Source: Gammaproteobacteria bacterium (GTDB taxonomy: Bacteria; Pseudomonadota; Gammaproteobacteria; Steroidobacterales; Steroidobacteraceae). Taken from it: a stretch of DNA of 64,000 bases. The position numbers and the translations under genes were made by a program. The DNA is taken from positions 1 to 64,000 of the forward strand of contig JAABQQ010000227.1 of the NCBI GenBank assembly GCA_011391405.1, written 5' to 3'. Below, piece by piece: positions 18,814 through 27,846 of this stretch (positions are counted from its first letter, which is position 1; every line of letters starts with the position of its first letter). Under the pieces are notes generated by a model that had not been told where the DNA came from, did no database searches, and saw only the letters and a list, made by a program, of their open reading frames with translations.

Positions 18814-19788
18814 TCAGGGCAGCAGTACCGTCGAGCCGACCGTGCGCCGGTCCTGCAGGTCGCGATGCGCCTGCTGCACGTCGCGGATCGGGTAGGTCTG
18901 GCCGATCTCGATGCGCACGATGCCGCGCCCGATAACGTCGAACAGTTCAGCGGCTGATCGCAGCAGGTCCGGGCGCTTCGACACGTACGAGAACAGCACG
19001 GGTCGCGTGAGGAACAGCGAGCCGCGCCTGGCGAGTTCGAGCGGCGCGACCGGCGGCACGGGACCGGATGCATTGCCGTACGTCACCATGAGCCCGAGCG
19101 GGCGCAACGAATCGAGCGACGCGAAGAACGTGTCCTTGCCAACGGAATCGTAGACGACATGCGCGCCCTGCCCGCCCGTGAGTTCCTTGACGCGTGCGGC
19201 CAGATCGTCGCGGCCCTGGATCAACACATCCTTGCAACCCATGGCACGCACCGCCGTTGCCTTGGCGTCGCTGCCGACGACGGCGATCACTTGCGCGCCG
19301 AGGTGCAACGCCCACTGCACGAGGATGCTGCCGACACCGCCCGCAGCAGCGTGCACTACGACGACCGTGCCCTTGCGCACCTTGTACGTCCGGAGCAGCA
19401 GCACCTGTGCCGTCATGCCCTTGAGCAACGCGGCGGCGGCGAGCCGATCGCTGACGCCTTCCGGCACCGGCACCAGATTGCCCACCGGCATCACACGTTC
19501 GTCGGCGTACGCACCCGGCGCAGGCGACGCATAGGCGACTCGATCGCCGGCCCTGATGTCGCGCACGCCAGGCCCGACAGCTTCGACCACACCCGCGGCC
19601 TCCCGGCCGAGCCCGGTCGGAAGCTGGCCGCCATACAGCCCGGTGCGCTCGTAGATGTCGATGAAGTTGAGGCCGACGGCCGTCTGTCTGACCAATGCCT
19701 CGCCGCGCCCCGGGGCGGCGGACGCGACCTCTTCCCAGCGCATCACTTCTGGACCGCCGTGGGCATGGATTCGGATGGCATGTGGCAT
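18814..19788 (-). CDS. NADPH:quinone oxidoreductase, zinc-free MDR family
   Basis: A 324-residue quinone reductase of the QOR type. It begins MPHAIRIHAHGGPEVMRWEE, has NFIDIYERTGLYG near the active site and the NADPH motif VVVHAAAGGVGSILVQWALHLGAQV, and lacks zinc ligands. These enzymes reduce quinones by one or two electrons or act on enones. The gene follows the (2Fe-2S) ferredoxin gene on the same strand after 132 bases with no convincing feature, and precedes the Omp85-like gene by 2 bases. Confidence 0.92.
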   Translation of the reverse strand: MPHAIRIHAHGGPEVMRWEEVASAAPGRGEALVRQTAVGLNFIDIYERTGLYGGQLPTGLGREAAGVVEAVGPGVRDIRAGDRVAYASPAPGAYADERVMPVGNLVPVPEGVSDRLAAAALLKGMTAQVLLLRTYKVRKGTVVVVHAAAGGVGSILVQWALHLGAQVIAVVGSDAKATAVRAMGCKDVLIQGRDDLAARVKELTGGQGAHVVYDSVGKDTFFASLDSLRPLGLMVTYGNASGPVPPVAPLELARRGSLFLTRPVLFSYVSKRPDLLRSAAELFDVIGRGIVRIEIGQTYPIRDVQQAHRDLQDRRTVGSTVLLP

Positions 19789-19920
19789 GGGTACACCGTG
19801 CGGCGCAGGAACAGGCGCCGATGATGACGACCGGCGTGCCGATGAGGAAGTGGCCCTTCCCGCAGACGTGCGGTTCCGGGTGTCAGACGCCGCCCGCAGC
19901 GAGAATCAATCGCGCCTGCG

Positions 19921-20298
19921 TCAAGGCGGCGGCAGCGGGGCCTCCATGATGACGAGGTCGGCGACTGGCCGGCCACCGATCAGGTGTTCCTGGAGGATCC
20001 GTTCCAGGTTCTCGGGCGTGCACTTGCGATACCAGACACCCTCCGGATAGACGACGGCGATCGGGCCGGCGACGCAGACCCGCAGGCAATGCGCCTTGGT
20101 CCGCATCACGCCGCCGTCGACGTCGACCAGGCCCAGCTCGCGGAAACGTCGCTTGAGGTAGTCCCAGCTCTCCTCGGAGCGCGCGACGGGTGCGCATTTC
20201 TCCCCGGCCACGCACAGGAAGATGTGTCGCTGCTGCCGACCGAGGTGCAGCTTGGCGACCGCGCGTTCGAGCGCCTCGGCGGGAGAGAGATCGGTCAA
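19921..20298 (-). CDS. (2Fe-2S) ferredoxin, thioredoxin-like fold
   Basis: A ~125-residue protein of the thioredoxin-like [2Fe-2S] ferredoxin family. The four cluster cysteines fit [11 protein letters not shown], then [11 protein letters not shown], with the family tail [20 protein letters not shown] and EHLIGG. Related proteins are stand-alone ferredoxins or domains of NuoE-type subunits. No ATG precedes the domain in frame; TTG 20298 is the best start, 10 bases after the glnK stop, so it is translated from the glnK message. A longer frame up to 20508 lies antisense or out-of-frame inside glnK and is not coding. The link to PII suggests a nitrogen-regulated redox step, but this is inference. 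Confidence 0.82.
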   Translation of the reverse strand: MTDLSPAEALERAVAKLHLGRQQRHIFLCVAGEKCAPVARSEESWDYLKRRFRELGLVDVDGGVMRTKAHCLRVCVAGPIAVVYPEGVWYRKCTPENLERILQEHLIGGRPVADLVIMEAPLPPP

Positions 20299-20308
20299 CG
20301 CAGGGCCA

Positions 20309-20806
<498 letters not shown>

Positions 20807-20828
20807 TCAATTATCGTGCAGGCACCTC

Positions 20829-20843
20829 GCACCACCATGGAGC
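20829..20843 (-). promoter_or_regulatory. Candidate NtrC enhancer site 1
   Basis: On the minus strand the sequence is GCTCCATGGTGGTGC, matching the NtrC dyad GCACC-N5-GGTGC at 9 of 10 positions. It is about 45-60 bases upstream of the -24 element, within the usual range for a bound enhancer. Confidence 0.45.
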
Positions 20844-20859
20844 GCCACGGCCATCGACT

Positions 20860-20874
20860 GCCCATGGCTGGTGC
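20860..20874. promoter_or_regulatory. Candidate NtrC enhancer site 2 (weak)
   Basis: GCCCATGGCTGGTGC on the plus strand has one perfect half-site (GGTGC) and one with two mismatches. It sits 17 bases beyond site 1, a spacing of about three helical turns between centres. On its own it would be weak. Confidence 0.3.
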
Positions 20875-20964
20875 GCAAGGATAGCCACGCGCCCACCCGG
20901 ACGCACCCCCGACCCTGTTGCTTTGCGGCATCATAGGTCATCGGCAGGGTCCGTAGAGGTTGGC

Positions 20965-22185
20965 ATGACGGAGCAGACGGTCGTGATTGTCGGTGCGAGC
21001 CACGCGGCGGTGCAGGCGGTCGATACGCTGCGCCGCGAAGGTCACACCGGTCGCATCGTGCTGGTCGGCGACGAGCCGTACCTGCCCTACAACCGGCCGC
21101 CGCTGTCCAAGAAATACCTCGCGGGTGAAATGGAGCGCGAGCGGCTGCTGCTGCGCAGCGCCCAGTTCTACGAACAGCACCTGGTGGACGTGAAGCTCGG
21201 ACTGCGGGTCACCGCAATCGACCGGGCGGACCAGCGACTGCGCCTGAGCGACGGCGCGGAACTGCGCTACGACAAGCTGATCCTGTGCCTCGGCAGCCGC
21301 AACCGCCTGCTGGAAGTGCCCGGTTACAACCTCAAGGGCATCCACTACCTGCGCACGATGGCCGACGTCGACGGCATTCGTGCCGACCTCCCCGGGGCGA
21401 AGAAAATCGTCATCGTGGGCGCGGGTTACATCGGGCTGGAGGCGGCCGCGTCCGCCAGGCACCTTGGCCTCGAGGTTACCGTGCTCGAGATGGCCGACCG
21501 ACCGCTTCAGCGCGTGACGACACCCGAAATGTCTGCCTTTTACATGCATCGGCACGAGCGCGAAGGCGTGCGCGTGCTGTGCGGCATGTCGGTTTCCTCG
21601 TTCAAGGGGGATGCGGCTGGCCACCACGTGACGGGCGTCGCCTGCGGCGAACGTGAATTCGACGCGGACTTCGTCATCGTCGGCGTGGGCATCCTGCCCG
21701 AGACGACGCTCGCGGCGGCCGCTGGCCTGCGCTGCGAGAACGGCATCTGGGTCGACGAGCAGTGCCAGACGTCGGATCCGAACATCTACGCCGCGGGTGA
21801 CTGCACGTTCCATCAGAGCGTGCGCTATGGACGCCGGCTGCGGCTCGAGTCGGTGGACAACGCCGTCGAGCAAGCGAAGACGGCGGCATCGAACATCTGT
21901 GGCAAGGCGGTCCGCCACGAACACGTGCCCTGGTTCTGGTCGGATCAGTACGACCTGAAGCTGCAGATCGCAGGCTTGGCGCAGGGGTACGACCAGACGG
22001 TAATGCGCGGCAGTCCTGACTCGGGACGTTTCGCGCTGTACTACCTGGCGCAGGGCGAACTGCTGGCAGTGGACGCGATCAACAGCCCGAAGGACTTCAT
22101 GCAGGGCAAGAAGTGGATCGCGGAGCGCAAACACCCGGACCCCGTGCAGCTCGCGGACCTGTCCGTCGACCTGAAGACGCTTTGA
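20965..22185 (+). CDS. FAD-dependent pyridine nucleotide-disulphide oxidoreductase, ferredoxin reductase type
   Basis: A 406-residue flavoprotein resembling BphA4/ThcD-type reductases that pass electrons from NADH to a ferredoxin or rubredoxin. FAD motif near the N-terminus VVIVGASHAAVQAVDTLR, second dinucleotide motif KIVIVGAGYIGLEAAASARHL, FAD-ribityl motif IYAAGDCTFH, and a C-terminal reductase domain (VPWFWSDQYDLKLQIAGL). There is no CxxC redox pair. AGAGG lies before ATG 20965. It is divergent from glnK and the small ferredoxin, which could be its partner, but that type of ferredoxin is not the usual Rieske or plant-type partner, so this is speculative. Confidence 0.92.
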   Translation: MTEQTVVIVGASHAAVQAVDTLRREGHTGRIVLVGDEPYLPYNRPPLSKKYLAGEMERERLLLRSAQFYEQHLVDVKLGLRVTAIDRADQRLRLSDGAELRYDKLILCLGSRNRLLEVPGYNLKGIHYLRTMADVDGIRADLPGAKKIVIVGAGYIGLEAAASARHLGLEVTVLEMADRPLQRVTTPEMSAFYMHRHEREGVRVLCGMSVSSFKGDAAGHHVTGVACGEREFDADFVIVGVGILPETTLAAAAGLRCENGIWVDEQCQTSDPNIYAAGDCTFHQSVRYGRRLRLESVDNAVEQAKTAASNICGKAVRHEHVPWFWSDQYDLKLQIAGLAQGYDQTVMRGSPDSGRFALYYLAQGELLAVDAINSPKDFMQGKKWIAERKHPDPVQLADLSVDLKTL

Positions 22186-22195
22186 GCCCGGCACT

Positions 22196-22212
22196 CCGTC
22201 CTTGCAGGACGG
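22196..22212. other. GC-rich hairpin after the FAD reductase gene
   Basis: CCGTCC and GGACGG form a 6-bp stem with loop TTGCA, 10 bases after the stop. A T-run comes only about 20 bases later, so this is not a classical intrinsic terminator. It may still cap the 3' end before the phaC leader. Confidence 0.35.
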
Positions 22213-22280
22213 ACGTCCACAAGGTACTTTCGATCAACTTTTTTGCAGTGCGGTAAGGCCGTGCGCCCGGGGAGAATGGC

Positions 22281-24035
22281 ATGAGCGCTGACAAGGGCAA
22301 GGCGGAGAAGTCGCTGATTTCGGACGAGGCATCGCGCGAGTTGCTCGCGGCGCTTGGTCAGCTGACCGGCGGCATGTCACCGCAGGCGTTCGGCGGCGCC
22401 TGGTGGAACGTGCTCTCGCGGCTGGCGCTCGCCCCTGGACGGCAGGCGCAGATCGCACAGACGGCGATCCAGAAGGCGATTGCCCTCGCCCAGTTCACGG
22501 GCGGCGCGCTCAAGCCGCAAGGCGAACCCGTCGCGCCGCAGACTGCAGGCACGACCTACGCCAATCGCTTTGCCGATCCGGCGTGGGCGAAGTTTCCGTT
22601 CAACGTGCTCGCGCAATCGTTCATCACGGCCGCTGAGCTTGCCCGTGAAGCGGTGAACGGCGTGCCTGGAACCGATGTCGCCGCCGAGAACGTCGTCGGG
22701 TTCACCTTGCGCGAAGGCCTCGAGCTCCTGGCACCCGACAACTACCTGCCAACCAATCCGCAGCTGCTCCACCAGACGCGTGCGGAGGGCGGCAAGAACC
22801 TCGTGCGCGGCGTGAAGTACCTCGCCGAAGACGTGCAGAGGATGCTCAAAGGCCTCGGCCCCGTCGGCGTCGAGAACTACCAGGTCGGCCAGCAGATCGC
22901 GGCGAGCAAGGGCAAGGTCATCCTGCGCAACCCGCTGATGGAGCTGATCCAGTATTCGCCGACGACGCCGAAAGTCCATGCCGAACCGATCCTGGTCGTG
23001 CCGGCGTGGATCATGAAGTACTACATCCTCGACCTGTCGCCGAAGAACTCGCTGGTGAAATACCTCACCGACCAGGGTCACACGGTCTTCATGATTTCGT
23101 GGAAGAACCCGACGGCCGACGACCGCGACGTCACCATGGACGACTACCTGTCGCTCGGCGTGCTCGCGGCGCTCGACGCGATCAACAAGGTGGTACCGAA
23201 GCGCAAGGTGCACGGCGTCGGCTATTGCATCGGTGGCACGCTGCTCGCGGTCGCTGCGGCGGCGATGGCGCAGAAGGATGACGACCGGCTCGCGACGGTC
23301 ACGATGTTTGCCGCGCAGACCGACTTCAGCGAACCGGGCGAGCTGTCGGTGTTCATCAGCCCGGCGCAGCTCGCGATGCTCGAAGCGCTGATGTGGAAGA
23401 AGGGCGTGCTCGAGAGCAGCCAGATGGGCGGCGCTTTCCAGATGCTGCGCACGTACGACCTGCTGTGGAGTCCGTCGATCGCGACATACCTGAAAGGCGA
23501 GCGCACCGGCGTCAACGACCTGATGTCGTGGAACGCCGACGGCACGCGCATGGCCTATCGAATGCACACCGATTACCTGCACCAGCTGTATCTCAACAAC
23601 GATCTCGCCGAGGGACGATACGTCGCACTGGGCGAGACGCTCGACCTGGCGGCGGTGGACGCACCCATGTTCGTCGTCGGCACCGAGACGGACCATGTCG
23701 CGCCGTGGAAGTCGGTGTACAAAGTCGGCAAGCTCGTGCGTTCGAAGGACTACACCTTCTGCCTGACGAGCGGCGGCCACAACGCCGGCATCATCAGCGG
23801 GCCGGTGCATCCGAAGCGCCGACATCGTGTGCTCACGATCAAGGCCGGTGCGCGCCTGCCCTCGCCGGCGCAGTACATGAAGACGGTCGAGCCTGCGCAA
23901 GGCTCGTGGTGGCCGACGTTCGCCGCGTGGCTCGTCGAACACTCGACGAAGACGAAAGTGGCGCCGCCGAAAATGGGCGCGGCCGGCTACAAGCCGGTGT
24001 GCGATGCGCCGGGCGAGTACGTGCTGGCTCGGTGA
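22281..24035 (+). CDS. phaC: Class I poly(3-hydroxyalkanoate) synthase
   Basis: A 584-residue PHA synthase that polymerises (R)-3-hydroxyacyl-CoA at the surface of storage granules. The lipase-like box is GYCIGG with catalytic Cys316; the catalytic Asp lies in ETDHVAPW and the His in TSGGHNAGII. The N-terminal domain has the class I signature ending NPQLLHQTRAEGGKNLVRG. Length and single-subunit form fit class I (short-chain monomers). GGGGAGA is positioned well before ATG 22281. No phaA, phaB, phaP or phaR lies within the window; the thiolase at 62-63 kb is FadI-like and unlinked. Confidence 0.95.
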   Translation: MSADKGKAEKSLISDEASRELLAALGQLTGGMSPQAFGGAWWNVLSRLALAPGRQAQIAQTAIQKAIALAQFTGGALKPQGEPVAPQTAGTTYANRFADPAWAKFPFNVLAQSFITAAELAREAVNGVPGTDVAAENVVGFTLREGLELLAPDNYLPTNPQLLHQTRAEGGKNLVRGVKYLAEDVQRMLKGLGPVGVENYQVGQQIAASKGKVILRNPLMELIQYSPTTPKVHAEPILVVPAWIMKYYILDLSPKNSLVKYLTDQGHTVFMISWKNPTADDRDVTMDDYLSLGVLAALDAINKVVPKRKVHGVGYCIGGTLLAVAAAAMAQKDDDRLATVTMFAAQTDFSEPGELSVFISPAQLAMLEALMWKKGVLESSQMGGAFQMLRTYDLLWSPSIATYLKGERTGVNDLMSWNADGTRMAYRMHTDYLHQLYLNNDLAEGRYVALGETLDLAAVDAPMFVVGTETDHVAPWKSVYKVGKLVRSKDYTFCLTSGGHNAGIISGPVHPKRRHRVLTIKAGARLPSPAQYMKTVEPAQGSWWPTFAAWLVEHSTKTKVAPPKMGAAGYKPVCDAPGEYVLAR

Positions 24036-24065
24036 GCGGTTGGGCTTCAGGGGTTCGCGGTGATG

Positions 24066-24134
24066 GACCGGGATTTGGTTCATTCCCCTGCGCGCCAGGA
24101 AACATGCGCGCGGGAAATGAACCAAATCCCGGTC
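24066..24134. repeat. REP-like palindrome, family B
   Basis: A near-perfect inverted repeat: 22-base left arm (24066-24087) and 23-base right arm (24112-24134) with one bulged A, core GGGATTTGGTTCATT. The 24-base centre contains a second small GCGCG/CGCGC dyad. It follows the phaC stop by 30 bases. Apart from this element, the 24036-24325 gap shows nothing I can support. Confidence 0.8.
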
Positions 24135-24325
24135 TGACCGACGGCGCCTGAGCTGCCGTGCTCGGCGACCGAGCACGTTCGCACGGCGCATCGACATCGG
24201 GCTTGACCAGCAGAATTTTGGGGTCGCGGCCACAGCCCTGAGTTCGACTGCGTAACGGTGCGACCCGGCGGTTACTGGGCCGGGATGGTCACCAGCGGCA
24301 GCCGGCCGAGCACAGGGACCGTCGG

Positions 24326-24822
24326 TCAGTTCAGGTCGGCATCCTTGTAATACCGGGTGCCCTTGGCGGTGAGCTCCAGTGCCAGGCCGTCATCGGTGAG
24401 CTGGTAAAGCCAGACCCAATGAAGCGATCCAGGTCCGCTTTGTTCTCGAACACCCACACCAGCCGGAATTTCTTTACGCCAAAGCCGAGACCCGCCTGAA
24501 CTTCTGCCATCTTCATGAAGGTCTCTTTCTTCGTCTTGTTGTCGACTACGAGGCCGGTACCGCTGCCGCCGCCCGCCACCAGGACCTTGACACCGAAGTT
24601 GCCGAAGACAGCGTAGCCCGCAGCTTTGCGGATGTGCCTCTCGGCCTCGGGTTGAACTCGATAGAGGTCCTTGAGCGCCTGGTCGCGCGTCTTGTGGATC
24701 TCGGCGCGCTGCTCATCCGGAGTCTTTTCCTTTGGGAAAATCGAGGCGCCGGCCGTGCCGTGCAGCACCAGGCCGCTGAGCAGCAACGACAATGCTGCAA
24801 GCACCAGGTTGCGTCGGGTCAT
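24326..24822 (-). pseudogene. SYLF (Ysc84) domain lipid-binding protein, broken by an internal out-of-frame deletion
   Basis: The N-terminal part reads as a normal exported SYLF protein: signal peptide (LVLAALSLLLSGLVLHG), then KAAGYAVFGNFGVKVLVAGG, GTGLVVDNKT and FGVKKFRLVWVFENKADLDRFI. After that the frame runs into unrelated residues and stops at 24331. In another frame the typical family C-terminus appears (VWLYQLTDDGLALELTAKG then TRYYKDADLN) and stops at 24326. The usual middle segment of about 30 residues (Gly/Ala-rich, before the WLYQLT motif) is missing. So a non-triplet deletion joined the two parts near 24410-24420. The gene lies last in the sulfatase operon, 9 bases after the glycine-zipper gene. 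Confidence 0.85.
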
Positions 24823-24831
24823 GCTTCGCCC

Positions 24832-25398
24832 TTACTTGACTGTGTAGCCCTTCGGCTCGAGACAGGCGGCGAAGCCTTTCTTGAAGAGATCGACTTGCTG
24901 CTGATTCGCAGCCTGAGTCTGCTGCGTCGCCTGCTGCTGTTGCTGGGTGGCCTGCTCAGCGGCCGCCTGCTGGTTCTTGCGGCTCTGGCGGCCACCGGCC
25001 ACTACGCCCGCGGTGGCGCCGATCGCCGCACCCTTGCCGGCGTCGTCGTCAGCCACCTCGCCAATGACAGCGCCCGCGGCGGCACCGCGCGCTGCACCCC
25101 TCAAGCGAGAGCCGTCGGCGGCAGGAGCCTTCTGCGCAGTAGGCGCCGCTGGTTGGGCCGCTGCGGGGGGCGGCGCCATGGGATCGACGCCGGTCTGGCC
25201 CTTCGACCAGGCGTAGCACTCGCCTTCGTCCTGCGATTGCTTTTGGGGCGTCTGTCCCTTCGCTGGAAACACGACCATGCCGAGCGAAGTGGAAATGGGC
25301 TTCGACGCGGGAGCCGGCGTCGCGGGGGCCTGCGCCCCAGCCTGGACGCCGACGACCAGAAGGGCCGTCAATGCAATGATTCTGCCGACGCCGTTCAT
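24832..25398 (-). CDS. Exported glycine-zipper protein
   Basis: A 188-residue secreted protein. The signal peptide is followed by a Pro/Ala linker, a short domain with SQDEGECYAWSKGQTGVDP, a glycine zipper (RGAARGAAAGAVIGEVADDDAGKGAA and IGATAGVVAGG), a Gln-rich coiled stretch, and a C-terminal FKKGFAACLEPKGYTVK. Glycine zippers of this kind insert into membranes or pack helices. ATG 25398 overlaps the sulfatase stop (ATGA), so it is translationally coupled to it. Similar proteins are found beside sulfatase and SYLF genes in my recollection, but the function is unknown. Confidence 0.82.
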   Translation of the reverse strand: MNGVGRIIALTALLVVGVQAGAQAPATPAPASKPISTSLGMVVFPAKGQTPQKQSQDEGECYAWSKGQTGVDPMAPPPAAAQPAAPTAQKAPAADGSRLRGAARGAAAGAVIGEVADDDAGKGAAIGATAGVVAGGRQSRKNQQAAAEQATQQQQQATQQTQAANQQQVDLFKKGFAACLEPKGYTVK

Positions 25399-27755
25399 TT
25401 CGACACCTCCACCGTGACCTTTGGAATATGGCCGCTGAACTTCGACTTGGCCTCCGAGCCGATTGCCTCGACCACGGGCGTTCCAAGGTCGATGCCGACG
25501 TCCGCGGTCTCGTCGGCGGAGAACATGCCAGCCTGCGTATTTTCGATCCGTCCCTCGCCAACTTTTTCGCCGTTGATGAAAAGGGTACCCAGGCCGCCTT
25601 TGCCGGGGCCACCGCCGTCGTACGCGAACACGAACTTCAGTGTCGACTGGCCCGGTGCAAGCGGCTTGGTGGCGACGATGTTCGACTGTTGCAACCCGAG
25701 GAAGTTGTAGCCGTAGGCCGGCACGCCGTCCTTGACGTACAGCGACCAGCCGCCGAAGCGCCCGCCCTGCGCAATAACCGTGCCGTTGACCACGCCCTGC
25801 GGCACGTCGAGTTCCGCCGTGATGGTCTTGGAGCGGTTCTTCACGTTGACGAACACGCCTTCCATCATTCCCGTCATGCCTTCGGCCAGCGTCAGCGAGG
25901 TACGACCGGCCATGAGGTCGGGACGACCGACCGCGGCGCCATCCATGCGCTCGAAGACACGATCGTCCATCGGCAGCACGTGATGCTTCTCGGCCTCCTG
26001 CAGGAATACCGCCTGGAGCTCCGCGAGCTTTTGCGGGTTCTTCGACGCGAGGTCGCTGGCCAGGCTGAAATCGGCTCGCGTGTCGTACAACTGCCACGCA
26101 GTGTTGTCATCCAGCGTTCGACGCGGCTTGGCTTCCCACGGCGCCCTGTGGATCGTGCGGGCGAACCAGCCGTCGTGATAGATGGCACGGTTGCCGGCGA
26201 TCTCGAAGTACTGCGTCGTGTGGCGCTCCTTCGCCCTGGAATCATCGAACGTGTACACGAGGCTCGTCCCTTCCATCGGAATCTGCGGTGTGCTGTTGAC
26301 CACCTTCGGCTCTGGCAGGCCGATGGCCTCGAGGATGGTCGGCGCCACGTCGATCACGTGACCGAACTGCGTGCGGATCCCGTTCTTCGCCTTGATGCCC
26401 CTGGGCCAGGACATGACCATGCCGTTGCGCGTGCCGCCGAAGTCTGAAGGCACCTGCTTCATCCAGCCGAAGGGCGAGTTCAATCCAACCGCCCAGCCGG
26501 ACGCCATGTGCGGATAGGTTTCGGGACCGCCCCACTGGTCGATCTTCGGCAGCATGTCCGCAACGGCCTCCTGCACGCCATTGAAATAGGTGTACTCGTT
26601 GAACATGCCGTTCGCGCCACCTTCACCGCTGGTGCCGTTGTCGCCAGCGATATAGACGACCAGCGTGTTGTCGGCCTGGCCGACGTCGTCGAACGCCTTG
26701 AGCATGCGGCCGATTTCGTGATCGGTGTATTCGGCGAACGCGGCGAACACTTCGGCCTGGCGCGTGAACAGGCTTTTCTCGTCGGCCGAAAGCGCATCCC
26801 AGTCGCGGATCGCAGGCGGCTTCGGTGCAAGCTTGGTGCCCGACGGGACGATGCCCAACTTGATCTGACGCGCCAGGGTTTCCTCGCGCATCTTGTCCCA
26901 GCCCTGGTCGAACTTGCCCTTCCAGCGCGCGATCCATTCCTTCGGCACGTGATGGGGCGCGTGCGTCGCGCCCGGAGCGAAGTAGATGAAGGACGGCTTC
27001 TGGGGGGTCAGTGCCTTCTGGTACTTGATCCAGGCCACGGCCTTGTCCGTCATGTCGGTCATGAAGTGGTAGTTCGGGTCGTGCGGCAGTTCGACGACGG
27101 CGGTGCCGTCGTAAAGGAACGGTGCCCACTGGTTCGTCTCGCCACCCAGGAAGCCGTAGAACTTGTCGAATCCCTGACGCGTGGGCCAGCGATCGAACGG
27201 CCCGGCAACGCTCGCTTCCCAAGCCGCGGTTTCGTGCCACTTGCCGAACGCCGCTGTGGCGTAGCCATTGAGCCGCAACGTCTCGGCCAACGGCGCCGTG
27301 GCGTTTGGAATCTGTCCGGTGGCGCCCGGCAGTCCGGTGGCCATCTCGGTGATGAAAGCCATGTTCACCGTGTGGTGATTGCGTCCGGACTTGAGTGCCG
27401 CGCGGGTCGGCGAACACAGCGCCGTAGTGTGGAAGTTGTTGTAGCGCAGGCCTTGCTGTGCCAGCCCATCCAACGTCGGCATCGATACCGGGCCGCCGAA
27501 CGCCGTGGGCACGCCGAAGCCCAGGTCGTCGATCAACACGATCACGACGTTGGGCGCGCCGTCGGGTGCCTTGACCTCAAAGCGCTGCGGCATCGCCACC
27601 TTGCGCGCGTCGATTTCCTCGTAGAGCGGGCGCGCCGGCTCCTGCAGCGGCAGTATTGTCCGATCCAGCTGCCCCGGCTCTGCCGCGAACGCTTGCGAAG
27701 CAAGCAACCCCACGGCGCAGCAACCGACGGCCCTACCAGGAAGTGATCTGGACAT
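25395..27755 (-). CDS. Arylsulfatase, type I (formylglycine) sulfatase
   Basis: A 786-residue exported sulfatase. Signal peptide at the N-terminus (cleavage near SQAFAAEP), metal-binding VIVLIDDLGFG, and the sulfatase signature CSPTRAALKSGR in which Cys114 would be converted to formylglycine. GDNGTSGEGG and a C-terminal beta-sandwich follow. Length and motifs match the large AtsA-like arylsulfatases of proteobacteria. It hydrolyses sulfate esters in the periplasm; substrate unknown. No formylglycine-generating enzyme or AtsB maturase is seen in the window. It is divergent from an AraC-type regulator and heads a three-gene operon with the glycine-zipper and SYLF genes. Confidence 0.93.
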   Translation of the reverse strand: MSRSLPGRAVGCCAVGLLASQAFAAEPGQLDRTILPLQEPARPLYEEIDARKVAMPQRFEVKAPDGAPNVVIVLIDDLGFGVPTAFGGPVSMPTLDGLAQQGLRYNNFHTTALCSPTRAALKSGRNHHTVNMAFITEMATGLPGATGQIPNATAPLAETLRLNGYATAAFGKWHETAAWEASVAGPFDRWPTRQGFDKFYGFLGGETNQWAPFLYDGTAVVELPHDPNYHFMTDMTDKAVAWIKYQKALTPQKPSFIYFAPGATHAPHHVPKEWIARWKGKFDQGWDKMREETLARQIKLGIVPSGTKLAPKPPAIRDWDALSADEKSLFTRQAEVFAAFAEYTDHEIGRMLKAFDDVGQADNTLVVYIAGDNGTSGEGGANGMFNEYTYFNGVQEAVADMLPKIDQWGGPETYPHMASGWAVGLNSPFGWMKQVPSDFGGTRNGMVMSWPRGIKAKNGIRTQFGHVIDVAPTILEAIGLPEPKVVNSTPQIPMEGTSLVYTFDDSRAKERHTTQYFEIAGNRAIYHDGWFARTIHRAPWEAKPRRTLDDNTAWQLYDTRADFSLASDLASKNPQKLAELQAVFLQEAEKHHVLPMDDRVFERMDGAAVGRPDLMAGRTSLTLAEGMTGMMEGVFVNVKNRSKTITAELDVPQGVVNGTVIAQGGRFGGWSLYVKDGVPAYGYNFLGLQQSNIVATKPLAPGQSTLKFVFAYDGGGPGKGGLGTLFINGEKVGEGRIENTQAGMFSADETADVGIDLGTPVVEAIGSEAKSKFSGHIPKVTVEVSK

Positions 27756-27805
27756 CTCTAGTCTCCCACCCGTTTAACTCGCCTACGCTACTCGCTCCAG
27801 CGAAA

Positions 27806-27842
27806 CCAAACTTCACATTTCCGGCGGTTCCCGCTAGTTTGG
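27806..27842. promoter_or_regulatory. Inverted repeat in the sulfatase/AraC divergent region
   Basis: CCAAACT (27806-27812) and AGTTTGG (27836-27842) are perfect 7-base arms 23 bases apart, ending 4 bases before the AraC-type gene. This is a reasonable operator candidate for autoregulation or control of the divergent sulfatase gene, based on position only. Confidence 0.35.
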
Positions 27843-27846
27843 CCAA

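Noticed and set aside
19789..19920. Possible small Cys-rich or PAAR-like fragment read on the minus strand
   Set aside because: A few residues look suggestive, but there is no start, length or family motif pattern that would support a gene.
22196..22236. Intrinsic terminator after the FAD reductase
   Set aside because: The hairpin is good but the T-run is about 20 bases too far, so I list it only as a hairpin.
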